64,000 nt of DNA from NCBI GenBank assembly GCA_035531535.1, contig DATKSV010000099.1:1-64000 (forward strand). Reading direction: 5' to 3'. Each line of letters opens with the position of its first letter. The stretch's first letter is position 1. A program made the translations under genes and the position numbers. Below are positions 42,484 to 49,853 of the stretch, piece after piece. This stretch comes from AG-12 sp035531535. GTDB lineage: Bacteria > Chloroflexota > Dormibacteria > Aeolococcales > Bog-877. Below the pieces are notes generated by a model that searched no databases, was not told the origin of the DNA, and saw only the letters and a program-made list of their open reading frames with translations.

Positions 42484-42998
42484 GACGACAGACTCCTCCT
42501 GATCGTGGTCAGTGCGCGTGCCAGATGGCTCCGAGCGGTGCCGGGTCGGCATCCCAGCAACCCGGCACATTCGTCGAGGGTGTATCCGTGGAAGAAGTGC
42601 AATACCAAGACCGCTCTCTGCCGAGGCGTGCAACGCCCGAAGCCGACACCTATGTCCGCATCTCCGGGCAGGTCGGCCAGGGCAACCGGGTCGGCCTCGA
42701 CCAAGCGGTGCCAGAGGTCAGTCCGGCGGAGGCGGGTTCGTCTCCAACTGAGGGCTCTGCGCACACAGATCTGGAGCAACCACTGCTCTCGTTTGGCCGG
42801 GTCGCGACATGAGCTCCACTTCCGCCAGGCCATCTCGAGACTCTCTTGGGCCACATCCTCGGCGGCCGCGTGATCGTCCAAGATGACGGCGGCCGTGGCG
42901 ACCAACTTCGACCAGCTGGTCGAGGCCAAGCCCTCAAACGAGGTGTTCCGGTCCGCCTCCAAGCCCGGGACCGCTGGCAGCGACTCGTCCATGTTCAT
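42480..42998 (-). CDS. ECF (SigE-type) RNA polymerase sigma factor
   Basis: About 172 residues from ATG 42998. Region 2 is present as LVATAAVILDDHAAAEDVAQ then ESLEMAWRKW. Region 4 is TPRQRAVLVLHFFHGYTLDE then CAGLLGCRPGTARSHLARAL. Members with similar DDHAAAEDVAQ motifs are common in actinobacteria. It is the first gene of a two-gene operon with the membrane protein. Located inside the tRNA-Gly island, it may be the island's own regulator or simple cargo. Confidence 0.85.
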   Translation of the reverse strand: MNMDESLPAVPGLEADRNTSFEGLASTSWSKLVATAAVILDDHAAAEDVAQESLEMAWRKWSSCRDPAKREQWLLQICVRRALSWRRTRLRRTDLWHRLVEADPVALADLPGDADIGVGFGRCTPRQRAVLVLHFFHGYTLDECAGLLGCRPGTARSHLARALTTIRRSLSS

Positions 42999-43231
42999 AT
43001 GACGCTGGTAACTATCCGTTGGTTTACGCGGCGGCGCCGCAGCCCTTCTTGAGGATCCTCGGCTCGAGGCAACAAACCCAGCGCGGCCACCCACGTCGGC
43101 TGGCTGCGGGATACTGGTTGGTGGTTGCATTGACGGCAGCCGGTGGCCGATCGTCGGCTTTGGGGCTGGGCTAATCGGGTCGGCACTGGCCGGCGAACGC
43201 ACCTCGGAGCCAGGCGAAACGGTGGGTCAGA

Positions 43232-43999
43232 TCAGAGAGCCCCAGTGGGTTTCGGCCCGGGCCAGGACAGGCGCGTCAGGTCCGCCGCATAGGAAGTCTC
43301 CAACAACTCCAGTGAGGTCTCCGAGCGGTAGCCGGCGTCCAGGCCAGCCAGCACTCCGAGGTGTCGGGGGACAGCCGCCCCGACTTCAGCGAGCCACCTC
43401 CGAGCGCCGTCCTTGTCCGCTCCGTCTCTGACCACAGCGAAGAGGACAAACTGTGGCGGCGCCGACTGGTCGTCAAACTGCATGAGGACGTCGTGCAGTT
43501 CGGCGGTGAGATGGCGCTGCGAGGGCCGTTGGGCCCGCTTGGCAATATCCCTCGCAAGATCGACCAGATGGACCGGCACGGCTGGCCGGTCATAGCGATA
43601 GCCGAGCCAGGTCTTCAGTGCGAAGGTGCGGTCACTGCTGAGAACGCCAGGCTGAAGCATCCCGTCGGTGAGGGTGACCAGGGCGGCAGGGGGTAGGTGG
43701 ATCGGTGGCTCATCACCCAAGACGCACTCGGTCTCATTCAGCCGGAGGATTCGGGACCGGATACCCCATTCGGCGGACGGATCGGGGACGGGATGCCTTG
43801 CCCTCAGTTCGACCAGCGGTTCGGTGAGAGTGGTTTCCCAAAAGGCGAGATCGCAATCCTGAGTCACCAAGACCCAAGCCGGGTGCGACCCAACCCGGGG
43901 CGTGAGCTGGCCATCTTCGCCCGTAGCGAGGCCGCCGACCGGCAGCTCGGCATAAACGAGACTCCCCTGGCGCCAGCCGTGTGCGTAGAGACTGGCCAC
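43232..43999 (-). CDS. Unrecognised protein, third gene of a three-gene operon
   Basis: 255 residues, start GTG. The N-terminal region has GWRQGSLVYAELPVGG and WVLVTQDCDLAFWET. The V-T-Q-D-C-D-L motif is striking and could be a metal or catalytic site (Asp, Cys, Asp). A middle block, LKTWLGYRYDRPAVPVHLVD, also looks conserved. The C-terminal ~90 residues are alpha/beta (FVLFAVVRDGADKDGARRWL). No signal peptide or helix spans a membrane. I do not recognise a named family. The start is one base after the stop of the HTH gene, so it belongs to that operon. Confidence 0.7.
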   Translation of the reverse strand: MASLYAHGWRQGSLVYAELPVGGLATGEDGQLTPRVGSHPAWVLVTQDCDLAFWETTLTEPLVELRARHPVPDPSAEWGIRSRILRLNETECVLGDEPPIHLPPAALVTLTDGMLQPGVLSSDRTFALKTWLGYRYDRPAVPVHLVDLARDIAKRAQRPSQRHLTAELHDVLMQFDDQSAPPQFVLFAVVRDGADKDGARRWLAEVGAAVPRHLGVLAGLDAGYRSETSLELLETSYAADLTRLSWPGPKPTGAL

Positions 44000-44000
44000 G

Positions 44001-44576
44001 TCACTCTTCGTGGAGTGGCACCCACGCTTCGCCTGCGCGGCGTGGGAAGCGCCCCCGCATCATCCCGCCCGTCCGGGGCGGCGCGAGCACATCGAGCGCC
44101 GCGAGGTAGCTGCCTGGCACATCATCTGCCTCCAGCATCTCAAGCGCCGATGGTCGGTTGCCAACTGGGGGCTCGCTCAGCACGCGCGTCAGCTCGATGC
44201 GGTCCCCGCCGACGACAGTCCATAAACGGCTCACCAACATGTGGAGAACCATGATGCGGTGGACAAGGCCAGGTACGCGAACGAGCTGTGAGCGCCCCCG
44301 AAGGATCGCATCCACGGTCGGATGGCTGGTGCCAATCGCCTGGGCGAGCGTTCGTGACGACCAGCCTGTCCACTCCTTGACCTGACGAAGCTGCTCTTGA
44401 GTCCGTGGCACTCTGGACGGCTCGCTTGCGGGGACGTGCCAGAGTGCTGTGAGATCGCGCAAGGGGGACGACAGCTTCTCTCCCCGAGTGAGGTTCCACT
44501 CATCGACTAGAGTCGTCCCCCAAGGCTCGGCAATGTCCAGCGAGCCGGGCGCGGTCGCTGGGTTCATGACCGTCAC
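44001..44576 (-). CDS. HTH (XRE-like) protein, second gene of a three-gene operon
   Basis: 191 residues, start GTG overlapping the stop of the upstream gene (GTGA). The helix-turn-helix is at about 65-100: QLRQVKEWTGWSSRTLAQAI then GTSHPTVDAILRGRSQLVRV. The long N-terminus and a C-terminal half with RIMVLHMLVSRLWTVVGGDR make it larger than a simple XRE repressor. It could regulate the operon or serve as the antitoxin or sensor part of a module with its two partners. Confidence 0.75.
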   Translation of the reverse strand: MTVMNPATAPGSLDIAEPWGTTLVDEWNLTRGEKLSSPLRDLTALWHVPASEPSRVPRTQEQLRQVKEWTGWSSRTLAQAIGTSHPTVDAILRGRSQLVRVPGLVHRIMVLHMLVSRLWTVVGGDRIELTRVLSEPPVGNRPSALEMLEADDVPGSYLAALDVLAPPRTGGMMRGRFPRRAGEAWVPLHEE

Positions 44577-45409
44577 GAGACTTCCTCGAAGCCGAAGTGA
44601 TCTTCACCTTGGGGAGTGAGCGACCAACGGAAGAACGCGTCGATCTCGCGGTGGAGGGCCTCAAATTGCCGGCGCAGGGCACCAGCGTCGAAGGCCTGAG
44701 GCGCCTCGACTGAGAGGTCGAGGCCAAGGATGTAGCTCGCGGCGGTCGTCGTTATCGGAGGGATGCCGGGGATCCCGGATCCGCCCGGTACAAGCCCGTG
44801 CTGAACCGCACAGCGGATGTCGGGGGTAAGACCGGAGAACGGCCCTTCCGCAGCAGCTCGAAGTTGGATCTGGCTCAAGGCGACCTCAGGGACAGTCTGG
44901 TCATCAAGCAAGTTGCTGGCTACCCAGCCAGTCAGCTCGGGGCGGAACCACTCCCGCCAGCTTGTCTCCCCGCCGGGCGGGGTCTCGGCCACCGACAGAT
45001 ATCGAACGCCGAGACGATCGCATCGGGGGACGCCTGCCTCCTCGCCAAGCACCGAGAGGATCTGCTCAAGGCGCTCGGCGAAGTCGTCGACGCCCTCGTA
45101 AGCTGAGCCGACGGTCAGGGTGGCGCTTCCGGTGCTGATCACCGCCATCCGTCCACCGTCATCGGTCAGCTCCCAGGCCAGTCCGCCGACCACCCCCGGC
45201 GTCGGTCCTGTCGGTCCCGGCGTGATTTGCAGGGCGACCTCTTGGCGCTGGGCCATGTAGGGATAGCGATCCCGAAGCCGCTCCTGGATCGGAGCGATGC
45301 CTTCCGCTGACTGGATCCGGGCGATGAGTGGGAAACGGACCTGAACGAGCGCTTGCGCCAACGGGGCGCGCGTGAGGCGGTAGCGCGTCGGAGCTTGCAG
45401 CCGGAACAC
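44573..45409 (-). CDS. TIGR04255-family-like protein, first gene of a three-gene operon
   Basis: About 278 residues. GTG 45409 is chosen because GGGAGG lies seven bases upstream. TIGR04255-like features: the N-terminal APLAQALVQVRFPLIARIQS, a central WELTDDGGRMAVIST and TVGSAYEGVDDFAERLEQIL, then CDRLGVRYLSV, and LGLDLSVEAPQAFD with a C-terminal helical end containing FEALHREIDAFFRWSL. TIGR04255 proteins are scattered among bacteria, often in mobile or accessory regions, and have no established function. The family call is from memory of the pattern. The gene overlaps the HTH gene by four bases. Confidence 0.75.
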   Translation of the reverse strand: MFRLQAPTRYRLTRAPLAQALVQVRFPLIARIQSAEGIAPIQERLRDRYPYMAQRQEVALQITPGPTGPTPGVVGGLAWELTDDGGRMAVISTGSATLTVGSAYEGVDDFAERLEQILSVLGEEAGVPRCDRLGVRYLSVAETPPGGETSWREWFRPELTGWVASNLLDDQTVPEVALSQIQLRAAAEGPFSGLTPDIRCAVQHGLVPGGSGIPGIPPITTTAASYILGLDLSVEAPQAFDAGALRRQFEALHREIDAFFRWSLTPQGEDHFGFEEVS

Positions 45410-45476
45410 CTTCAATCCTCCCAATCGCAGCTGCTTTCCATGTGCTTACCACTCTAGCGACCCGAGGTCTCAGGCG

Positions 45477-46141
45477 GTGGGCGGCGCAGAGGAACGCGAC
45501 GGTCGGCGATATAGAGGACCTGGCCGGGGATGGACGACAGCGCTGCCACTCGCCCTCTGGCCGACATCCCGGGGCCTGATTGGACTAGGCGGAGACACGG
45601 GCAATGGGAAGGTCGGCGCTCTGTGTAGGGCGGGAACTCAGCTGCCATCGCCAGCTGGTCTGGGAACTTGGCGGCGATGGACGAGGTGGCCGAACTGACG
45701 GTCCGCGACCTTGGCGACGACCGGGCCGCCCGTGCCGCCCAACAGGCGGCCACAGGGCGGCTCCGTGAGATCGCCAGGCTCGGGAGATCGGTGGACATCC
45801 ACCTCGTCTGCTGCACCCAGAGACCGGATGCCGAGGCGGTGCCGGGGCAGCTGAAGGCCAACCTCGGCGGCACGGTCGCCTTCCGGGTCAGAGCCGCCGT
45901 GAGCAGCTTCATCCTGCTCGACTGCGACAGGGCCTCGCTGCTACCGCCGCACCCGGGCCGGTCAGTCTTCGCCCTTGAGACCGTGGAGGAGTTCCAGGCG
46001 GTCGGCTGCTCGATCGATGAGAGCCGGGAGCTGCTGCTGGCCAGGTGGGGTTCCGGGAGAGTCTCACCCACCACTGGCCCTGTATCACAGTGGTGGCAAA
46101 GTACGTGCCCGACTTCAGACGAGCTCTCGGATCCATCGTGA
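45477..46141 (+). pseudogene. FtsK/SpoIIIE-like DNA translocase relic
   Basis: The C-terminal part is clear: AAMDEVAELTVRDLGDDRAA, then LGRSVDIHLVCCTQRPDAEA, VPGQLKANLGGTVAFRV and HPGRSVFAL. The Walker B-like D-E and the T-Q-R-P motif are those of FtsK/Tra-type translocases. Upstream, another frame carries LPLALWPTSRGLIGLGGDTG then NGKVGAL, a decayed Walker A (normally G-x-T-G-S-G-K-S). Frame changes and loss of the N-terminal half make it non-functional. In actinobacterial integrative and conjugative elements an FtsK-like protein moves double-stranded DNA between cells. Confidence 0.7.
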
Positions 46142-46692
46142 TGAGAGCGCTCAGGATTCTGAGCGCTGGGGTGGATACGCTCCACTGCTCCGTCCCGGGG
46201 GAGCTTCAGGACGGGCTGTTGGCCTTCCTAGAGGCGCTCAAGCAGGAGTCTCAGCGTACCAACGAGCTTCAGGTGGTCACCTGGGCGGAGCAGTCCCTCT
46301 CGGTAGCCCTGCGGCCCCACTGCTGGCGAAGCTATCCGTTCTGGGCCAGCTCCCCCAACATAGAGGTGGTGATCGGGGCCGCCCCTCCTTTCCCGCCGGT
46401 ATTCATCCAGGCTCACTCCGCCTATCTGCACTCCAGAGGAGCGGACCAGGCGGTGGCCGAGATATCCCAGTGGCTGGACGCCAACGTGATGCGCGATGAG
46501 CCGGTCTTCGGAATCTCCCGTCGTGACCTTTACTGCGACCTCCAGGGCTGGTCGCCAGTCATCGAAGACTTCGACCGCTTCCACTGCCGGGGGGCCGCCG
46601 ACTCCGATGAGGCGGTGGTTCCGTTCGACATTCACGTGGACGGTCAGCGTGTTCACCTGGTGGCCCGTGCGCCCCTCGTTGTTGTTGTCTGA
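46138..46692 (+). CDS. Replication-initiator-like protein, C-terminally truncated
   Basis: About 183 residues from GTG 46138 or ATG 46141, overlapping the FtsK relic stop. Sequence: ILSAGVDTLHCSVPGELQDG, later SYPFWASSPNIEVVIGAAPP then FPPVFIQAHSAYLHSRGADQ, and FGISRRDLYCDLQGWSP. The R-x-D-L-x-x-D-x-x-G-W element resembles plasmid and ICE replication initiation factors (Rep_trans type). The protein ends early, so it is probably a fragment. The paired position with an FtsK relic suggests a decayed actinobacterial ICE. The Rep link is tentative. Confidence 0.5.
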   Translation: MMRALRILSAGVDTLHCSVPGELQDGLLAFLEALKQESQRTNELQVVTWAEQSLSVALRPHCWRSYPFWASSPNIEVVIGAAPPFPPVFIQAHSAYLHSRGADQAVAEISQWLDANVMRDEPVFGISRRDLYCDLQGWSPVIEDFDRFHCRGAADSDEAVVPFDIHVDGQRVHLVARAPLVVVV

Positions 46693-46858
46693 AGCCCGGA
46701 AGTAGATTCCTTGCGTCTGGCGCCGGCACCGGCATGCCGTATGGGTGGCCAATGCCACACCTATACATCGTGGCGGCACGAGAGCATACCGGTCCGCGAG
46801 TCGAGCCGCAGCGCTCCGTTCGCCTCTATGCGCTCGCTTGCGGTCTCGCCCATCCAGA

Positions 46859-47134
46859 TCACCGGTCGTAGTGCTTCGACACAGTCAGCATCCGCTTACG
46901 TCCTGCCTCCAACCGCTCGAAACTGAGGCGAAGAGACCCGGTGGCAGAAGCCGACCATGACCCGTCTCGGTCGCCAGTCAGTTTGTGGATGCGCAGGGAT
47001 GGATGGCGCTCGTTCTCGTCAAGCAAGCGAAGAGCCTTCAGGAGGGCGGCTCGGTCGGTGGCCGTAAAGTCTCTGGCGGCGAAGGGCTCCAAGAAGGTCG
47101 CCGTGAAGTCGAGGGAGCGATAACTGTCCGCCAC
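46859..47134 (-). CDS. RelE/ParE-superfamily toxin
   Basis: 91 residues with the compact RelE-like pattern: RSLDFTATFLEPFAARDFTA, RIHKLTGDRDGSWSASATGS, LRLSFERLEAGRKRMLTVSK, then HYD. The H-K-L-x-G ... W-S-x-S-x-x-x-x-L-R-L-x-F core and the terminal K-H-Y are typical. RelE toxins cleave mRNA on the ribosome. The gene follows the AbrB-type antitoxin gene by four bases. Confidence 0.8.
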   Translation of the reverse strand: MADSYRSLDFTATFLEPFAARDFTATDRAALLKALRLLDENERHPSLRIHKLTGDRDGSWSASATGSLRLSFERLEAGRKRMLTVSKHYDR

Positions 47135-47138
47135 CGGG

Positions 47139-47405
47139 TCAAGAGCCCAGGGTCTGCAGCTCGGCCTCGGTCAACTGGTGGACCCGTCCCTCCCTGGAGT
47201 CTGCGTGAGCTCGGGAGAGCAGCGCACGGTGCTCTGGGGTGTATGCCCAGGCATCCTCGCGGCGTAGCACGATCGCTGGGCGCAGGATGATCGCCTCACC
47301 ATCCACTTCGACCTCAACTTCGGTCTCGCCCTCAAGGCCAAGGCGGCGGCGCACTTCGACCGGCAGGGTCAGCCGCCCCGACTCGCTCACAGATACCGTT
47401 TTCAT
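47139..47405 (-). CDS. AbrB/SpoVT-type antitoxin
   Basis: About 88 residues from ATG 47405: MKTVSVSESGRLTLPVEVRR then RLGLEGETEVEVEVDGEAII. This swapped-hairpin AbrB fold is usual in MazE/VapB-type antitoxins. The C-terminal half, with EDAWAYTPEHRALLSRAHAD, would bind the toxin. It comes first in the operon with the RelE-like toxin. The start has a -10 hexamer exactly six bases before it, so a leaderless transcript is likely. Confidence 0.82.
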   Translation of the reverse strand: MKTVSVSESGRLTLPVEVRRRLGLEGETEVEVEVDGEAIILRPAIVLRREDAWAYTPEHRALLSRAHADSREGRVHQLTEAELQTLGS

Positions 47406-47411
47406 ACTGAC

Positions 47412-47417
47412 AATGTA
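47412..47417 (-). promoter_or_regulatory. -10 hexamer of the AbrB/RelE-like module
   Basis: On the minus strand TACATT is followed by six bases and the ATG at 47405. Transcription would start on the A of the start codon. No convincing -35 was found. Confidence 0.4.
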
Positions 47418-47533
47418 CCAGATAGGCGAAACGGCAAAGCGGGGCACCTAGCGATCTCAGCCAGACGGCAACGGCACCAGAGACGCCTGCCGGCCATGTC
47501 GGGATGGTGCAGGGCCTCCGCGCACAACGATGC

Positions 47534-47539
47534 TAAGAT
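47534..47539 (+). promoter_or_regulatory. -10 hexamer of the ribbon-helix-helix/PIN module
   Basis: TAAGAT is followed by six bases and the ATG at 47546, the same layout as in other antitoxin genes of this window. A leaderless mRNA is predicted. No clear -35. Confidence 0.4.
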
Positions 47540-47545
47540 GCCAAG

Positions 47546-47776
47546 ATGACTAAAACCCGCACCACTCTCACCATCGACGAGGACGTTCTGCGTGCGGTGA
47601 GGGTGCGCGCGGCCCGCACCGGACAGGGCGACAGCGCGGTGATCGAGGCGGCCATCCGGCGCGACCTGGGCCTGGACCTCCTCGACCGGCTGTGGGCCGC
47701 CAACAGCCTCCAGGAGGGCGAGGCGATGGAACTCGCCGTCGAGGCACAACACCAAACTCGGCGCGCCAAGCGCTGA
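47546..47776 (+). CDS. Ribbon-helix-helix antitoxin
   Basis: 76 residues: MTKTRTTLTIDEDVLRAVRV then RAARTGQGDSAVIEAAIRRD, the strand-helix-helix DNA-binding unit of CopG/VapB-type antitoxins. The short C-terminus, with LDRLWAANSLQEGEAMELAV, would bind the toxin. It is three bases upstream of the PIN gene and on the opposite strand to the RelE-like module. Confidence 0.8.
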   Translation: MTKTRTTLTIDEDVLRAVRVRAARTGQGDSAVIEAAIRRDLGLDLLDRLWAANSLQEGEAMELAVEAQHQTRRAKR

Positions 47777-47779
47777 GCT

Positions 47780-48193
47780 TTGCGGGCGGTCCTCGACCCC
47801 AACGTCATCAGCTCGGCCCTGCTGGCACCGGACGGGTCGCCGGCGAAGGTCTTGCGGGCCGGGTTGGACGGTGCCTATGACCTGGTTGCCTCTCCTCTTC
47901 TCCTGGCCGAGCTGGAGCGAGCTCTTGCCTACCCCAAGATCCGTCGCCGCATTCCCGCCAGCGATGCAACAGCGTCGGTCAGCTTGGTTGAGCGCCAAGC
48001 GCGGGTGGTCGATGACCCCACCGAGCCGCCGTTGGTTCGGTCGCCTGACCCGGGTGACGACTACCTCATCGCCCTGGCGGTGGCGGCCCGCGCCGTCCTT
48101 GTTTCGGGCGACCGCCATCTTCTCGGGCTCGACCAGACCTTGCCGATCCACTCCCCGGCCGCCTTCCTGGCGCTGCTCGGAGACGGTGCGTGA
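47780..48193 (+). CDS. PIN-domain toxin, COG1569-like
   Basis: 137 residues from TTG 47780. The PIN motifs are AVLDPNVISSALLAPDGSPA, LLLAELERALAYPKIRR, SPDPGDDYLIALAVAARA and LVSGDRHLLGL. This is the 'putative toxin-antitoxin toxin component, PIN family' that usually begins V-L-D-T-N-V-x-x-S-A-L; here Thr is Pro (D-P-N-V). The acidic residues are all present. It ends about 190 bases before the right attachment site. Confidence 0.82.
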   Translation: MRAVLDPNVISSALLAPDGSPAKVLRAGLDGAYDLVASPLLLAELERALAYPKIRRRIPASDATASVSLVERQARVVDDPTEPPLVRSPDPGDDYLIALAVAARAVLVSGDRHLLGLDQTLPIHSPAAFLALLGDGA

Positions 48194-48385
48194 TCCACCT
48201 CGTGTGCGATCGCCGGCCAGTTCCCTCCGCCCCGGACCATCGAGTGAAGATTGGCCGTGGGTCATCTACCCCGGCAGAAGCCTTGCTCGTTTATGGCCCA
48301 TGTAGGCAACTGCTCTTGGATAGGGGCCCTTCGATCTAAGTCGCTGTTGTTGACATCGCAGCCGAGCGATTCTGGCCTCGCGAGG

Positions 48386-48454
48386 AGAGCGTCTGCTTCC
48401 CAAGCAGAAGGTCGCCGGTTCGAACCAGGTCTCCCGCTCCAAAGCGAACTTTCG
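48386..48454 (+). repeat. Attachment site (right): displaced 3' part of tRNA-Gly
   Basis: A 69-bp copy of 40594-40662, covering the tRNA-Gly sequence from the D-arm through the CCA and 13 bases beyond. One mismatch (A at 48426 against C in the intact gene) breaks a T-arm pair. The 5' half of the tRNA is absent, so this is not a gene. It marks the right end of the integrated island. Confidence 0.88.
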
Positions 48455-48529
48455 GGACGTGGCCCGGTCTGCCGGCAATCGCCACCTTGGTGATGGCGGC
48501 CGTCGCGCCCCAGCCAGGGTGTCCATCTC

Positions 48530-48855
48530 GGCGGTGGTCGGCTCCTGATCGCGAGGGGTCTGCTGGTGCTGCTGGCCGTCACCTGGGGCGCCCTGGCGGC
48601 CCTGGTGATCACCCGAGTCCCCTTAGTCACGGTGCCTTTGCTTGCTGCCATCGCGGTGGTCTCCTTCTACTTTCCCCTCCTGGCGCCCCTGCTCAAGTGG
48701 CCCGACTCGACCCTCAACATCTCGCTCTTCCACCTCGACGGCGAGCCACTCACATCCCGCTGTACTGGAGCGGCCTCTGGATATTGGTGGCGATCGTGCT
48801 CGCCAGCCTGGGCGGCACGCTGGCGGCGATGCGGGCGCGCGAGGCGGGTCGCTGA
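48530..48855 (+). pseudogene. ABC-2 type permease fragment
   Basis: The last two or three helices of a drug-export permease are split over two frames. One reads GLLVLLAVTWGALAALVITR then VPLLAAIAVVSFYFPLLAPL and STLNISLFHLDGEPL. After a frameshift near 48750 the other continues HIPLYWSGLWILVAIVLASL then GGTLAAMRAREAGR. The N-terminal part is missing. It lies just outside the island's right attachment site and runs on the strand opposite to the ABC ATPase pseudogene at 49238-49853. Confidence 0.6.
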
Positions 48856-49237
48856 GGTCGGCTCACCGCGGCCCGGGCGCGGCTGTGGAGCGGCTGCGCC
48901 GCAAACCACAACCAGCTTGCTCGCTGGGCCGTCGTGCCAACACCTGTCGGGGGCTCTCGATGCCATTGCTGGCACCAGCTGCCTCGACAACTGGGCGGAT
49001 CTGGGGGCGAGCTTGGCCGGGTGCGCCTGAGTTCTGGTGGCGGACGCTCGCCGCGACCGCCTAGCCGCGCCGCATCTGGAGTTCGCAGCGGCCGCCAGGA
49101 TCTGCTGCCGAGCCGTACCCACATCCGCCCCGTCAGGGCCTTCGGGAGTGAGGTTCCGGGGGCGTGGCCAGTGCTTCCCCTTCAGCGGGTGCTGCGGCTG
49201 TATAGGCGCACGCATATCGGAACGACGATGAGGATGA
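48856..49237. other. Intergenic stretch between two ABC-transporter pseudogenes
   Basis: About 380 bases with no recognisable coding sequence or regulatory element. It is probably decayed transporter DNA. Confidence 0.35.
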
Positions 49238-49853
49238 TCACGAGGGCGGGCCCGACGGGGGTGACGATCGGGTGGTCACATCCGCCGCCTGCGCCGAGCC
49301 TGCCAGTAACCCCGGATTTAGGCTCGCATCTCGCCGCGGCTGGACGGGGTCCAATCCCGTGGTGGGCTCGTCCAGGAACAGCACCTTGGGCTCCCCGATC
49401 AAGCTGGCCGCGAGGTCGAGGCGCCGCCTCATCCCGCCGGACTATCGCTTCACCAACCGGGTGCTGGCGTTGCGGAGATCGAACTGCCGGAGCCGCTCGT
49501 CCGCACGCCGGCGCACGGCGCTTGACCCCAGGTGGCAGAAGCGCCCGATGGTCTCGAGGCTCTCGGACCCAGTGAGCAGCTCATCTATGGTTGCGCTCTG
49601 GCCGGTCACGCCAATCCTGGTCCGGACCTGGTCTGCCTGGGTGGAGACGTCGAAACCTTCGCGCCATGGCGCTGCCGCCGTCAGCCCGGAGCAGGGTGGT
49701 GAGGATGCGGACGGCCGTGGCCTTGCCGGCTCCATTGCGGCCCCGGAGCGCGCGCCCGCCACCGGCTGGAACGTCGAAGCTGACATCCACCAGGGCTCGG
49801 ATGGCTCCGAGCGAGCGGGAGAGCTGCTTTGCTAAGACGGCTGGGGCGGTCAC
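49238..49853 (-). pseudogene. DrrA-like ABC transporter ATPase, frameshifted
   Basis: The pieces lie in three frames. The first starts MTAPAVLAKQLSRSLGAIRA and has a Walker A of GRNGAGKATAVRIL, where the usual second Thr/Ser position reads Ala. The second has RIGVTGQSATIDELLTGSES then GRFCHLGSSAVRRRADERL. The third contains RRRLDLAASLIGEPKVLFLD then EPTTGLDPV (signature-like Arg-rich block, Walker B). The order matches daunorubicin-resistance ATPases (DrrA). The gene overlaps the PadR stop by four bases, so the regulator and transporter once formed one operon. Confidence 0.78.

Noticed and set aside
48386..48454. A second tRNA-Gly gene
   Set aside because: The acceptor 5' strand and most of the D-arm are missing and one T-arm pair is broken, so it is a displaced att copy and not a gene.
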